Assembly: GCA_003353945.1 (NCBI GenBank)
Contig: PIVM01000008.1
Coordinates: 20,920 to 84,919 of the forward strand
Length of the DNA stretch: 64,000 nt
Source of the DNA: Gammaproteobacteria bacterium
Lineage (GTDB): Bacteria; Pseudomonadota; Gammaproteobacteria; Pseudomonadales; PIVM01
Direction: 5' to 3'
The translations under genes and the position numbers were made by a program. Below are positions 47,538-57,678 of the stretch, in pieces. The number at the start of each line of letters is the position of its first letter. Position 1 is the stretch's first letter. Below the pieces are notes generated by a model, which made no database searches, had not been told where the DNA came from, and saw only the letters and a list, made by a program, of their open reading frames with translations.

Positions 47538-50500
47538 TTACCACTCACGGCGACGCAACCCATAATAGTGAAGATCCTTGAGGTATTCCTGGAACAAATG
47601 ATATTGATGTCGTTGCGATCGCACATCGCCCAGAGACAAGCGCGTCTTCCTGACCTTGTTAGCACGTTTAATCAGTTCATCGGCTTCACGCGCGTGTCGG
47701 GCAAGTACCGTGGTATCCTGCTTTTCCTCTGATTCAAATACCTCGGCATAGGCATTGGCATGGGTCGTGTAGTCAGCGCGAATCTTGTCAAGAATGCGCA
47801 GTTGTTCTGCTGCGGCCTCGGTAAATGTATCAAGCTTCTTCACCCTGTTCTTGAGTCTATCGCCCACCTTGTGTGTCCAAAGAACGTTCCTGCCAGGTAT
47901 TTTCCGAGTCTCCTGATCAAAGGCAGATGTAACTTCCAGCCACTGTTTTTCCCATTTATTGAAATTATTTTGCCAGCATTCATCTGGTTTTTTCGGTCGG
48001 TGACCCGGCAAAATATCCGTCCTGGGCGGTCGCCCTCCAACCATGTACATATTTAACTGCAGCGTTTGATACATGCGTAAATAACCCGCCAACTGCCGCT
48101 GTATCTTGATGATAATGGCATCGGCCAGGGTATAGAGATGCTGTATCGCTGCACGGGTTTTAGGACTATCTTCAGGGCTTTTATTTGGAGACCAGAGGCC
48201 AGTGCCACCGAATGGCAGCTTATCGGTATCGGGTTTGAGAATCCAAAATACCGTGGTTTTCGTAATGCCGATCAATCGTATCTCTACTTCAATACTAAGG
48301 CCGTCATTGTAAATCTGGAATTGAGTGAGTGGCGCTATGGCAATGCGAAACTTGAGCGCAAATTTGCCGCAGCCTTTTAGGCAACACACGCCTTCGTGAA
48401 CTATAACCGCCTTGAGCCCAGCTTCTATGCGTGGCGTTATGTCGATCTGTAAGTCCTTTAGGGCGTTCTTTGTCTTCGTTTTATCTGGCGGTACGGTCTC
48501 CCCGACGCCCTTAACGGTGCCATCAATGCCCACTGCAAGGTATATCATGGCCGATGCGCCAACACCGCGAACACTGAAGCCGATACCGAAGTTTCCCTCC
48601 GCCTCGATATCAATGAGATTACAATTGACAGACCAGTATTGCCACTTGAAAACTTGGTGACTATCACACTCTTTCCAGCCCTTATAGTGCAAAATCTGCC
48701 CGTTAAAAAGATTAACACTAAAGTTAACGCCGAAGCCCCATCCCCATTTGAACTCGGCGTTATTCAAGATGCTGAAAACAAATTGTGCCAGCTTGACGAG
48801 CGTCTGCACGAGATGAAAGAGCTTCTCAAGAATCTCAGAGGCGACATTCAATTGGCCGTTCTTGCCAAAACGTATTTCGCTTAACATACCCAGCGGCAGG
48901 ACCGAGCCGGCAATACCCAGCCACTTTTCTGCTTGTTCTGCTTCGTTAAGGGTGCGGAATATGGGGTTTCCCTGAGCGTCTTCTCCATCTTCGACAACTT
49001 TGGCTCCTGCCATTGCCTGCCAATCTCTCACATAGTCGTCGGCAGCGCTTTTAATATCGTTGTCAAGTTGATTAAACGAACCCGACTGCCTATCGGTTGC
49101 GCCAACCGCATGACTGCCAAAATCCTCATAGGGATTCGAGTCGAAGCCATGATTTACAGTGTCGTCATGCTGTGAAAAACTCTGTAGCGACATGCCGTCA
49201 ACACCTATGTCAGCCGTGCCTAACGTTAGATAGTCATCTATATCCACTGTTTTGTTCAGTAGCCAGTCACAGCCGTTATATATATCCGTCACGAATTTGG
49301 GAGTGAGTTGCCGTTTCAGCTTCGATGCGATGTAGTCGTCGATCGGGTAAAACAGATAATCCGAATCCTCTTCGTCAACCAGTTTATTCCCGCTATCGCC
49401 GTCATCCAATGTGATGGCGTTGTAAAAAGAGAGATGCTGGCGCATATCATCAGATAGGGGCATGGCAAGCATCGGGTCATTGGCATCGCTATCCACACCG
49501 GCCATTCTCTGTCGCTCGCCAGTGAAATGATCGTAGTCATAGGGCGGTGGTGTGGGGGCCGCGGAGGGATTTTCCGGAGGGACTGATGTCTGGGCTTTCT
49601 TAACCGATCTCAAACCTTTTTTCAGTCCTTTGTCGAATCCCTTATTAGGATCAAAGCCCTGTTCGGGATCAAAAAACTTTCCACGATGCCCGATGCTCAT
49701 CAAGTTGCTATCGGGGCCACCTCCGAGCTTAAGTGCTTTTTCGGTCGTTGGATAAACCTCAACGATAAGATCCAACTTACTGGTAGGACCGGCTTCACTG
49801 CCCGGGGACGACGTTCCGGGTACGCCGCAGGATTGGGCTTGCACACGCAGTTGTTCAACCCCCCAGGACTTCAGCCATTTTTGCTCATGCCGGTCAAGCT
49901 TGACCTCAACAATACCAAGACCGTTATTAGGTGGCTCTAGCGGTGGCAGCTTGCGATGCATTTCACGCGTCACATCCGGCGTAAAAGGATACCATTGCGT
50001 TTCACGGCGCGCTCTCTTTGTGATCGCTGTATTTTGACTTTGGTGTGTAGCGTCCGTACAGATATCCAATGTCTTTGCGCCGCTAATCTCGTCTTCCAGA
50101 AGGAAGAGCTTGCCGCTCTTCTCACGATTTTCCTCCTCTTTTTCCTTCTCCTTCACCTTCTTCTTTGCTTTCTTCACGTTCTCCTTTGCTTCACGGATTG
50201 CGCGCGTCCCCGCCTTCCCGCTTACTTTCCTTTTTGCTTCCTTGATTGCCTCCTTGCATGCTTCCTCGAACGGTTTCAGCCTTGCTTTCTTCCTTGCTTC
50301 GCCGGGCTTGCCTTGAAACCGCTCTTCAATTGCCAGGAAGGGGTGGTGAAGCGGCCGACTCACCTCGGGTACATGATAATGTTGAGGGCAGAACTCGTAA
50401 CCCTCGGGTTGATTCAGGTCGATTTCAAGCGTTGTTAGATGGATCTTTTGGTTATCTTCATCGGGTTTGACCATATCCCGCTCCCGACCCGCAAGCACCT

Positions 50501-53500
50501 GTAAGATCGGAACCTTGTCCTGTGTGTAGATAAGTGGTTTCTTGGTTTTATCTTCCACCAACGCCTTGTTGCGTGCGACATAGAAAGAACCATCGCTTCC
50601 GCGCCGCGACACCACCTCCCCTCCACGTTTTACGGTAATTTTCATGCTGTGCAGATTGCACTGGGTTTCCAGTTCATCCCTGGGCACCAACTGTGTGCTG
50701 ACCCTCATGGCCTGCAGTGCTTGGTCTTGCCTGTGTGGGCAGGGCATGACACTGGGATCACGAGCCTTGACGGTAACGGTAAATGATTCGCGGCTATCGA
50801 CCTTAATTTTTGGATTGTCGAGTGAGCAAACGTGAATGTCGTGTCTACCCACAGTGGTCACCACAACCTCCATCTCTTCGACTTCATTCGCGGGAATTTT
50901 TGCCGTATAGGCTTGCCCTCCAAAAGCATTACTGCGAATCACGCACTTTTGCGTTTCGCTTGTACCATTTTTTAGCTCTACATTGATACTGGTACCAGCA
51001 GGCACTTCACCGCAATCGATAGCGGTCTCTAGAAATCCCTCCCCTTTCTTCTGGCCATCAATAGTTGCATTTAGCGATAGCGTTGAGGGGTGAAAACGTA
51101 AAACACCCCTTTTTTCTTCCTGTTGACTGGCATCACCAATACGCTGCAAGGTGACATTTACTTCACTGCCCGGCGTTGTATTGATATTTTCCGTTAAAGG
51201 TAGAGAGACGTAGAAAAAATCCATATCCTGTGGCACGGGAATGGTTTTATCATCGAAAAAATCACCCACAGCTTCGATAATCGCTTCACAGTCGGGTGGC
51301 GCAGCGTGCTCTAACTGCACTAATAGATTGATTGCTTCCCCTTTTTTACCCTGCGGGTAGGGCTCAGAGACGATAATCTCTTTCGGCTTTGAGACACCAA
51401 TATGAAGTTCGGGAACGTAGCGCCTATCCGGTTTGCAGCAGCCTCCCTCGATGGCCTCCAATTCCAAATCGACATCTGCACTGGTCTCGGTGATTTCAAG
51501 ACTGACTTTTGCCGTCAGTTGCCCCGCAGGAATACTGACACTGTTATCCCCGTGACATTGCACATACCCTTCTGTCGTGACCGGGTTCAGCTTGTAGTAG
51601 CCCCCTTTGACCTTCAGCTTGGCAGAATTTCGTGGTGCAGGAATGCTCAGCTGCAGAGTGAACTCCAGCTTGTCACCTTCTAATAAGGTACTTGTGCTGG
51701 GCACCGAGCCCTTGAGAACAGCAACGGTTCGCTCACTATAAACGCTAACCGCCTTGCTAATGGCTTTCACCTGACAGGCATCATCGCTGGTAAGCTTCAA
51801 TACGCCTTTGTTATAGGTGTAACGTTTTTCCTTGCGCAAGATGGTGCTGATTTGGCCGGTGAATTCAATATCCGCGTATCCCACCCTTGCCAAAGACTCA
51901 GCGGGTTGGTCAACGTCACCCAGAACCACGGTGGCTTGCTCCTTGATATCTTCATCAATGGTTTTGATAAAGGGCGCTTTTACCTGAACATTTGAGACCG
52001 AGTACCATTTTCCATTAATGAATTGGTAGGCACCTTTTCTACCCCGTGACTTCACTTTGACAAGCTGACCTTCTGTGACGGAATCACCTGCTGTACGGCC
52101 TCTTGAATGCGTGGTGTAGTGTTTTGTTTCCTCTTCGACAACGAAGTGCTTTTTAAAAAAACTCTTGGTCGGCAGGTCATCCACCTTTTCAACAATGGCA
52201 TCCAGTGTCATGGGCTCCCCTCCCCCGCCACATGCCACATCACCGCTAAAGCCAACAAACACCCGCGCCTGATCGCCGATGGCAAATACGGTTTGAGGCG
52301 GTTCAATCCAACGGTAGTCTCCTTCCTCCTGATTGATGTCTTTTCTAAATAGCACCAGAGGCTTCTCATTAAGCAAATCAACCGTCAACTGTTTAGTGCC
52401 AACCCCAATGGTGGTGGTGCACTCTATGCCGCTATCGTTTTCAGCAGATAAGACGATTACGCCGCGATCTCCTGGGGTTGAAACAAAGGAAACCGGCACT
52501 TCGATATGATTTTTAATATCTGCCATTTCCTGCCATTGGCTGTTGGCAAACTGAAAGCGTTTGTCAACACCTTGGAACACATCCAGTATGATGTCCTGGT
52601 CCGTGACAGTCCCCTGATCTTGCCAGGCAGCACCGTCCCAGCTTTGGTATTTGCCATCAATGACACAAATGTCTTCTTCTTGCATTGCACGATACTCTTT
52701 CCAGATGCCTTCGTTCTTCTGGTAGTATCTCCGGCCTTTTTCGGCACAAATAAGCTGATTCTCTGTGGGCGAGTTTGTGTTAGCATCAACCCAGTTATTG
52801 CTTACCCATTTTTTAAATCTGTCTTCTGACGTTAAATAGTAATGGTCAGTGGCCTCTACTTCACAGATCTCGTTTTTACTGGGCCATTCCAGAATAACTG
52901 CTTTTGATGCACCACCCGGCTCATCCTGCTCGATCGCGATGAAGGTTCCGTAATCTACAGGAACCTCTAGCTCCGTCCATTGTTCGCCAGCTTTTTCAGT
53001 GAAAACACCGGTATCATGAACGAGACATAAATCTTCCTTTACGACGCTACGAATGTCCTCAAATGTTATGGCATCCGTCGTATCGTCAGTGCATATCCTA
53101 TACTTGTCGTTGATCACATATAACTGATCCTTTTCCGCACTCTCTGGTGGCGCATCAACGATGGCTTGCACCTGGTAAACTGCTTTACCCTTCCAGAGGG
53201 AAATGACTTCCGCGCAGTGAACACTATCCTGTGCCACCACCTCATGTTTGACGTGCTGTACACTGATTTCGTAGTGGGTTTTATTTTCTTCTCTACCCAG
53301 TTTAAAGAAGGTGTCAGGGAAGGGGTCGCCGGAGGGATCCACATCCCCTTCGGCAGGCTTAAACAGTTGGGGGCTGCTAATGGTAAATTTGCGCGGGATA
53401 TCTTGCAGAGACGAATCCATCCGTTGCGGTAATGGAACGGCGGCGCTAAAAGCGATTTTGAGCCTGCCCATAGGGTTGGTCACAGAGACAATACCACTGT

Positions 53501-56500
53501 TCTGATCAACATCCGCATTGATGATAGGCTCATTCTCATCCAGACAGGCTTGAATACGATTTATTCTGGAGGGGTAATCTCCTCCAGTTTTATCGGAGAG
53601 CTGTATACGTCCCTTTGGATTAATGAGCTCAACCGAGAGGCGTTGAAAATCCCCCAACGGTTTTAACTCAGCCTCGAACTGGGCTAGGTACTGACCAAAG
53701 CCAAAAGTGATCTGGCGATCCTCAACAAAGGTATCGGGTGCAGAGACAGTGACTTCGCCATGAATATCTGCGGGTATGTTCAAACGCACCGTGACCAGAA
53801 CGCTATCACCGGGTTTGGCGCTGCGAATTGCCTTGACCGTGTCCATAGGGAAATAGGCGAGGCGTTTTTCAACAACATGAAGCAGTATCTTTTGCTTGAA
53901 CTTTCGCTTGCGAAACCACTTCGTTTTTGTCCTATAACCTACCAGATCAGATTCCCTGGGACGCTCCTTGACAACCTGATAGCCGTTAGAAGCGTTTGTG
54001 TTTCGTTTAAGGGTCACTTCTACAATATGACGGCCCTCACGCTGAATCTTGATGCCTTGTTCGGGGCCTAAACTGTTTTGCCGGACCCGTTTGGATTCGC
54101 GCTGATCTTGATCGAAGGTAACAGGGTAGCGATATTCAAAGGCACCACTGCTTAAGCGAATGCCATCCCCTATTGTTACTTCATCCAGCGTATCTCCATC
54201 CCGATACAGCTTAAACCAGACCTGATCGCCAACCGCCACCCAGCGTTCACGATGTTGGGTGCAATCATCGGTATGACTAAAACTGTCTTCACCAAAAAAC
54301 AGTGCTGCCTTAGGACTGGCGCTGAATTTAACGCGCAGAAAATCCCGGTAGTTGTCTAACCTAAATTTCCTTGCCAATTCGTAGTACTGATCGCAGAGTG
54401 GGTTGGCAAATGCCCGCGTGGATAGTTTGATCTTTTTGGGAACAGGGTCGGTATTCCCCCGATTGGCAGCCAAATTGACAGCCCATTCCTTGCTCACCCC
54501 GTCAGTGGGTAAAAAAACGACGGCAAGCTCATCTTGCCCCTTGATGATGCGCTTTCGCAGGACAGAGCTATCGTCCTTGATACGGAAACAGACAATCTGT
54601 TGCGGTATAGCTTCCGGCAAACGAATGTTGAGCGTTTGTTTTTCGCCTACAACTGTGTAGTGATATTTTTCATCGGGCTTACTCTCATCTTCAATAACTT
54701 TCTTGCGAATATCCTTGATGGGCTTGCTATTATCAAACAGCGCTTTGGGGTAAGGGTGTATGCTCAGGGTACGAGCGGATATCTCTTCTGCGGTGAGGCG
54801 GTCTTCGTGGTAACTCTCGGCCTGATCGCAGTTTCCCCCTGTAGAAACGATGTGAAATTCCAGCTTTCCCGTCGTCTTGAGTTGCTGGAATTGTTCGGCA
54901 TCAAGACAGAGCTTTAGCGAACGCTCGCTTTGATTCGCTGGTATCTTGTAGTCATCAGATGTCCATGTCTTTATTTTTTTCCCGTTGAAGTAAGCATCCA
55001 GGCGAAAGGCTTCCGCCTGATCAGATTCGCCGCTGCGCTGGACAGTGATTTTAATCTGATCATTACAGAAAAAGGCGCTATCACTACCACTGTATTCTGC
55101 ACCGCTGTCGTTAAAAAGATCGATTTTCCAGTCGCTCTTTTCTTCGTCTTTGCCGTGTTTGAAGCTGACCTTAAATTGCCGCCTTTTCGTGGCTTTGAGC
55201 TTACCTTCAATAAAGACGCCCGCATTATTCTTACCCGGCTTGGTTGCCCTGACATACACATTTGTACCCACAGCAACTGCAGATGCCGCCTGCTTTAGCT
55301 GTAGGGGTAACGCACTGCTGCCGGTAGTAATCCCTTCACTACTGGCATTAACGGTTTCATGCAAGCGTCTAAAGGCGATAACTTTCCAATTATCGATTGT
55401 TTTGTAGGCGTCTGCACCAGTGCTTTTGCGATCGACTTTTATGGTGAACGTGTCGCCTTGTCGTTGTTTCAGTTCGCCTTCAACGAAATACTTTGTGTCA
55501 CCATCAGCCGTGAATCGAATCCAATAGTCTGAACCACCGGCCTGGACCTCATCCCAACCGTCGGCATTCACCAGCTCAATGCTCATTTCCTTTAGCGCAC
55601 GTCCTACCCGCCTCTTAACTTCAATGCGACTGCTTGAGCGTTTTTCATCACCTGTCTTTTCGAAGATGCGGAGGTTCCACTTGTTGAAACTGCTTGCGCC
55701 GTCACTTTCGTTAGCGCCTCCTACGCTAAAATCAATCAGCCACTGGTCCGGTTGCTGTACCTCGGCGACCATAAATGAGTTTGATTCATTCTTGTCTTCG
55801 ATATACGCGATGCGCCCACTCGTAAATTCATCTTCGCTTCCTTGTAGATCAAGATCAATCACAGAGGCTTTCTGGATATTAACGGGGCTTGTACTCTCTG
55901 TACTCGCATGCAGGCCCGCTTTATTGGCCTTGATCGATTGAATGCTGAGTCTTGGCGCGAAATCCACCTCCAGCGCAATCTGCTGTTCTGCTTTTGCATC
56001 GTCAACCAGACAGCCCGTTACAGTTTCCAGGGTCACCGCAAAGTGTTTGTCTTCGCTGGTAAGATCTGCGTCAGGATCGTTTTTTATAGGCTTTAGATCG
56101 ACTACTTTCTCCAAGGGACTATTCGGATCCCAGGGCCAGTCAAGTTGAGTCTCACCTCCTGCCAAAAACGGTGACGTCAATGTAAACTGTAGCGTTCCAG
56201 CGAGCTCTGATAAATAATCTGCCTGAATGGCGATCTTCAGCTCATTTAACTTGTTTGCCGCGATGTCTACGTTTTTGACTTCCCCCGCCAGGGATAGCGT
56301 GGGTTGCTGGGACTGAACGTCAAAGGTCGCGTTGGTGCTTGATAACTCAAAGTATTCGTCGCCGGCATCGGCTTTTTCAATCCCTACCGATTTGCTCTCT
56401 CCAGCGGAGTCGGTGAGGTTGATATTAATGGATGCGGTGGTTTCGTTTGCCGGAATCGTGACATTCTTGGGGCTGGGATCAAAGGCATCGCTGGTGATTG

Positions 56501-57260
56501 TGCATTGGATATCTTGGGCGATGGCATAGCTGAGCTTGACCTTCAGCGGGTATTCGCCTAATTGATACACACCGTTATTGCCCGGAATGGCCTTCGCTTG
56601 AAATTCCCCATCAAAACTCACTATCGGCTTTTCGACTTGAATGTCATAAGCGCTGTTATCAGCACTGATACGACATTCAGCACCGGACTCATCCCTTTGC
56701 AGCTGAATGTTGCCATTCTTTTCGAGCGCAAACGTGATGTCCGCTTCAACAGTGCCTGCCGGAATGCTGAGGCTTGTTTCTGCCTCTATTGCACTACCTG
56801 TGACTTTCAGTTTGATCTCTTCGTCAGATTTGTAGTTTTGCTTGCAGTGAATGCTCGCTTCGCTGACTTGATAAACCCCGTTTTTGCCGGGTATCAGAAG
56901 ATCCTTCGATAGTCGACTAAAGCTTACCGAAGGCGCCTGAAAAACCAATCCCTTTATTTCGTGTTTGTGACGGCTCAGGCCACCGGGCCGAGTGCACTTA
57001 TCCAAGGGCTCGATCTTTAACGAAGTGGTACCATCATCCGTGTCCTTAAGTGTGATGGGCTGATCAACAGCGTCTACATTGGGTCCAAAAACGATTGTAT
57101 CTGTATTCCCCTGGTAGATGAGTGTAGCGCTGCATTGCTCATTTACCTTCTTAGACAGCTTGCAGGTAATTGTCGCTGCCAGTTGATAAGGGCCACTGGT
57201 TCCTGTTACATGCGTCAAGGTGGATGCATTGATGTCGAGATAAACATGCGGTTGGGACAT
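47538..57260 (-). CDS. Giant 3240-residue modular protein, possible type VI-linked cargo
   Basis: No signal peptide; ATG 57260 follows GAGGAG. Residues 1-450 are beta-sandwich repeats with Calx-beta-like edges (SIPAGTVEADITF about 165, IPANETTASININL about 270); the same edge returns near 1910 (SIPAGQLTAKVSLEI) and 2122. Residues 480-720 hold three repeats ending in WxIxxF-type strings, and 1385-1580 four or five short Trp modules (WDGAAWQDQG, NEGIWKEY). About 2320-2390 is a Lys/Glu-rich helix, about 2565 Pro-rich linker. The last 400 residues begin with a Gly/aromatic part (WGWGFGVNFSVNL) that looks barrel-like and end in a charged helical domain. No catalytic motif was recognised. The flanking DUF4123-type gene and absence of export signal suggest delivery by a contractile system; that is inference. 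Confidence 0.85.
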   Translation of the reverse strand: MSQPHVYLDINASTLTHVTGTSGPYQLAATITCKLSKKVNEQCSATLIYQGNTDTIVFGPNVDAVDQPITLKDTDDGTTSLKIEPLDKCTRPGGLSRHKHEIKGLVFQAPSVSFSRLSKDLLIPGKNGVYQVSEASIHCKQNYKSDEEIKLKVTGSAIEAETSLSIPAGTVEADITFALEKNGNIQLQRDESGAECRISADNSAYDIQVEKPIVSFDGEFQAKAIPGNNGVYQLGEYPLKVKLSYAIAQDIQCTITSDAFDPSPKNVTIPANETTASININLTDSAGESKSVGIEKADAGDEYFELSSTNATFDVQSQQPTLSLAGEVKNVDIAANKLNELKIAIQADYLSELAGTLQFTLTSPFLAGGETQLDWPWDPNSPLEKVVDLKPIKNDPDADLTSEDKHFAVTLETVTGCLVDDAKAEQQIALEVDFAPRLSIQSIKANKAGLHASTESTSPVNIQKASVIDLDLQGSEDEFTSGRIAYIEDKNESNSFMVAEVQQPDQWLIDFSVGGANESDGASSFNKWNLRIFEKTGDEKRSSSRIEVKRRVGRALKEMSIELVNADGWDEVQAGGSDYWIRFTADGDTKYFVEGELKQRQGDTFTIKVDRKSTGADAYKTIDNWKVIAFRRLHETVNASSEGITTGSSALPLQLKQAASAVAVGTNVYVRATKPGKNNAGVFIEGKLKATKRRQFKVSFKHGKDEEKSDWKIDLFNDSGAEYSGSDSAFFCNDQIKITVQRSGESDQAEAFRLDAYFNGKKIKTWTSDDYKIPANQSERSLKLCLDAEQFQQLKTTGKLEFHIVSTGGNCDQAESYHEDRLTAEEISARTLSIHPYPKALFDNSKPIKDIRKKVIEDESKPDEKYHYTVVGEKQTLNIRLPEAIPQQIVCFRIKDDSSVLRKRIIKGQDELAVVFLPTDGVSKEWAVNLAANRGNTDPVPKKIKLSTRAFANPLCDQYYELARKFRLDNYRDFLRVKFSASPKAALFFGEDSFSHTDDCTQHRERWVAVGDQVWFKLYRDGDTLDEVTIGDGIRLSSGAFEYRYPVTFDQDQRESKRVRQNSLGPEQGIKIQREGRHIVEVTLKRNTNASNGYQVVKERPRESDLVGYRTKTKWFRKRKFKQKILLHVVEKRLAYFPMDTVKAIRSAKPGDSVLVTVRLNIPADIHGEVTVSAPDTFVEDRQITFGFGQYLAQFEAELKPLGDFQRLSVELINPKGRIQLSDKTGGDYPSRINRIQACLDENEPIINADVDQNSGIVSVTNPMGRLKIAFSAAVPLPQRMDSSLQDIPRKFTISSPQLFKPAEGDVDPSGDPFPDTFFKLGREENKTHYEISVQHVKHEVVAQDSVHCAEVISLWKGKAVYQVQAIVDAPPESAEKDQLYVINDKYRICTDDTTDAITFEDIRSVVKEDLCLVHDTGVFTEKAGEQWTELEVPVDYGTFIAIEQDEPGGASKAVILEWPSKNEICEVEATDHYYLTSEDRFKKWVSNNWVDANTNSPTENQLICAEKGRRYYQKNEGIWKEYRAMQEEDICVIDGKYQSWDGAAWQDQGTVTDQDIILDVFQGVDKRFQFANSQWQEMADIKNHIEVPVSFVSTPGDRGVIVLSAENDSGIECTTTIGVGTKQLTVDLLNEKPLVLFRKDINQEEGDYRWIEPPQTVFAIGDQARVFVGFSGDVACGGGGEPMTLDAIVEKVDDLPTKSFFKKHFVVEEETKHYTTHSRGRTAGDSVTEGQLVKVKSRGRKGAYQFINGKWYSVSNVQVKAPFIKTIDEDIKEQATVVLGDVDQPAESLARVGYADIEFTGQISTILRKEKRYTYNKGVLKLTSDDACQVKAISKAVSVYSERTVAVLKGSVPSTSTLLEGDKLEFTLQLSIPAPRNSAKLKVKGGYYKLNPVTTEGYVQCHGDNSVSIPAGQLTAKVSLEITETSADVDLELEAIEGGCCKPDRRYVPELHIGVSKPKEIIVSEPYPQGKKGEAINLLVQLEHAAPPDCEAIIEAVGDFFDDKTIPVPQDMDFFYVSLPLTENINTTPGSEVNVTLQRIGDASQQEEKRGVLRFHPSTLSLNATIDGQKKGEGFLETAIDCGEVPAGTSINVELKNGTSETQKCVIRSNAFGGQAYTAKIPANEVEEMEVVVTTVGRHDIHVCSLDNPKIKVDSRESFTVTVKARDPSVMPCPHRQDQALQAMRVSTQLVPRDELETQCNLHSMKITVKRGGEVVSRRGSDGSFYVARNKALVEDKTKKPLIYTQDKVPILQVLAGRERDMVKPDEDNQKIHLTTLEIDLNQPEGYEFCPQHYHVPEVSRPLHHPFLAIEERFQGKPGEARKKARLKPFEEACKEAIKEAKRKVSGKAGTRAIREAKENVKKAKKKVKEKEKEEENREKSGKLFLLEDEISGAKTLDICTDATHQSQNTAITKRARRETQWYPFTPDVTREMHRKLPPLEPPNNGLGIVEVKLDRHEQKWLKSWGVEQLRVQAQSCGVPGTSSPGSEAGPTSKLDLIVEVYPTTEKALKLGGGPDSNLMSIGHRGKFFDPEQGFDPNKGFDKGLKKGLRSVKKAQTSVPPENPSAAPTPPPYDYDHFTGERQRMAGVDSDANDPMLAMPLSDDMRQHLSFYNAITLDDGDSGNKLVDEEDSDYLFYPIDDYIASKLKRQLTPKFVTDIYNGCDWLLNKTVDIDDYLTLGTADIGVDGMSLQSFSQHDDTVNHGFDSNPYEDFGSHAVGATDRQSGSFNQLDNDIKSAADDYVRDWQAMAGAKVVEDGEDAQGNPIFRTLNEAEQAEKWLGIAGSVLPLGMLSEIRFGKNGQLNVASEILEKLFHLVQTLVKLAQFVFSILNNAEFKWGWGFGVNFSVNLFNGQILHYKGWKECDSHQVFKWQYWSVNCNLIDIEAEGNFGIGFSVRGVGASAMIYLAVGIDGTVKGVGETVPPDKTKTKNALKDLQIDITPRIEAGLKAVIVHEGVCCLKGCGKFALKFRIAIAPLTQFQIYNDGLSIEVEIRLIGITKTTVFWILKPDTDKLPFGGTGLWSPNKSPEDSPKTRAAIQHLYTLADAIIIKIQRQLAGYLRMYQTLQLNMYMVGGRPPRTDILPGHRPKKPDECWQNNFNKWEKQWLEVTSAFDQETRKIPGRNVLWTHKVGDRLKNRVKKLDTFTEAAAEQLRILDKIRADYTTHANAYAEVFESEEKQDTTVLARHAREADELIKRANKVRKTRLSLGDVRSQRHQYHLFQEYLKDLHYYGLRRREW
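52520..53120 (-). repeat. Short Trp-containing modules inside the giant protein
   Basis: Four to five units of roughly 35-45 residues with a pattern of hydrophobic lead, Tyr/Phe, then W three to four residues before an acidic turn (FKKWVSNNWVD, YYQKNEGIWKEY, YQSWDGAAWQDQG, FQFANSQWQEM). They recall small modules of phage tail and tip proteins. Confidence 0.5.
55110..55830 (-). repeat. Three ~80-residue repeats inside the giant protein
   Basis: Three consecutive units, each with a charged strand and an end of the type FxVxF, spacer, WxIxxF (NKWNLRIFE, DNWKVIAFR, SDWKIDLFN). They point to internal duplication. Confidence 0.5.
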
Positions 57261-57303
57261 CTATTAGTAACTCCTCTGGCCTAACAGTGAGGTGTATTTG
57301 CGT

Positions 57304-57678
57304 TCAGTTATTGGCTTTTTGTAGTTCTGCAATGCGGGCAGTCTGCGCGCCCTTCTCGAGAGCGGCTATTTTCAACTCTTCACTGGTGTCGTCCCAACGA
57401 AGTATATTCATTGCCCAGGGCAGTCCCGAGCTATCGTCCAGGGTGTCGATATTGAGCTGGAACATCAGCTGGATAAATCGCTTAATCATATCAGCTTGGG
57501 TTAAGCCATAGTGCCTGGCGCAGGCCATGTTTTTGCTCAGTCGCTCTTTGACACCGGCAGAACCCAGTTTTGCTGCCTGCTCCGGATAGACACTCTGTAT
57601 CAAGGGTGCGAGTTTTTGGGGATCCTGAAGAAAGGTTCTGTCAAAGGCTTGGATTTGTGCCTTTCTGATTTTCAACAT
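57304..57678 (-). CDS. Small helical protein heading the giant-gene operon
   Basis: A 124-residue all-helical protein: MLKIRKAQIQAFDRTFLQ, YPEQAAKLGSAGVKERLSKN, CARHYGLTQADMIKRFIQLM, then LPWAMNIL. Small proteins of this design (start IRxxQxxAF, middle A-x-x-YG, end PWAxxIL) recur in type VI effector islands near DUF4123 and Rhs-like genes; their role is unknown. The gene is 43 bases upstream of the giant gene and same-stranded, so the three leftward genes form one unit. Confidence 0.7.
   Translation of the reverse strand: MLKIRKAQIQAFDRTFLQDPQKLAPLIQSVYPEQAAKLGSAGVKERLSKNMACARHYGLTQADMIKRFIQLMFQLNIDTLDDSSGLPWAMNILRWDDTSEELKIAALEKGAQTARIAELQKANN

Noticed and set aside
53114-53505. Possible nested genes inside the giant gene on either strand
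   Set aside because: No start signals and no independent coding look; the giant frame explains the sequence.
49552-56912. Many rightward open frames of 60-160 codons opposite the giant gene
   Set aside because: They lie wholly antisense to one long frame with good protein character, have no ribosome sites and low-complexity products; they are shadows.
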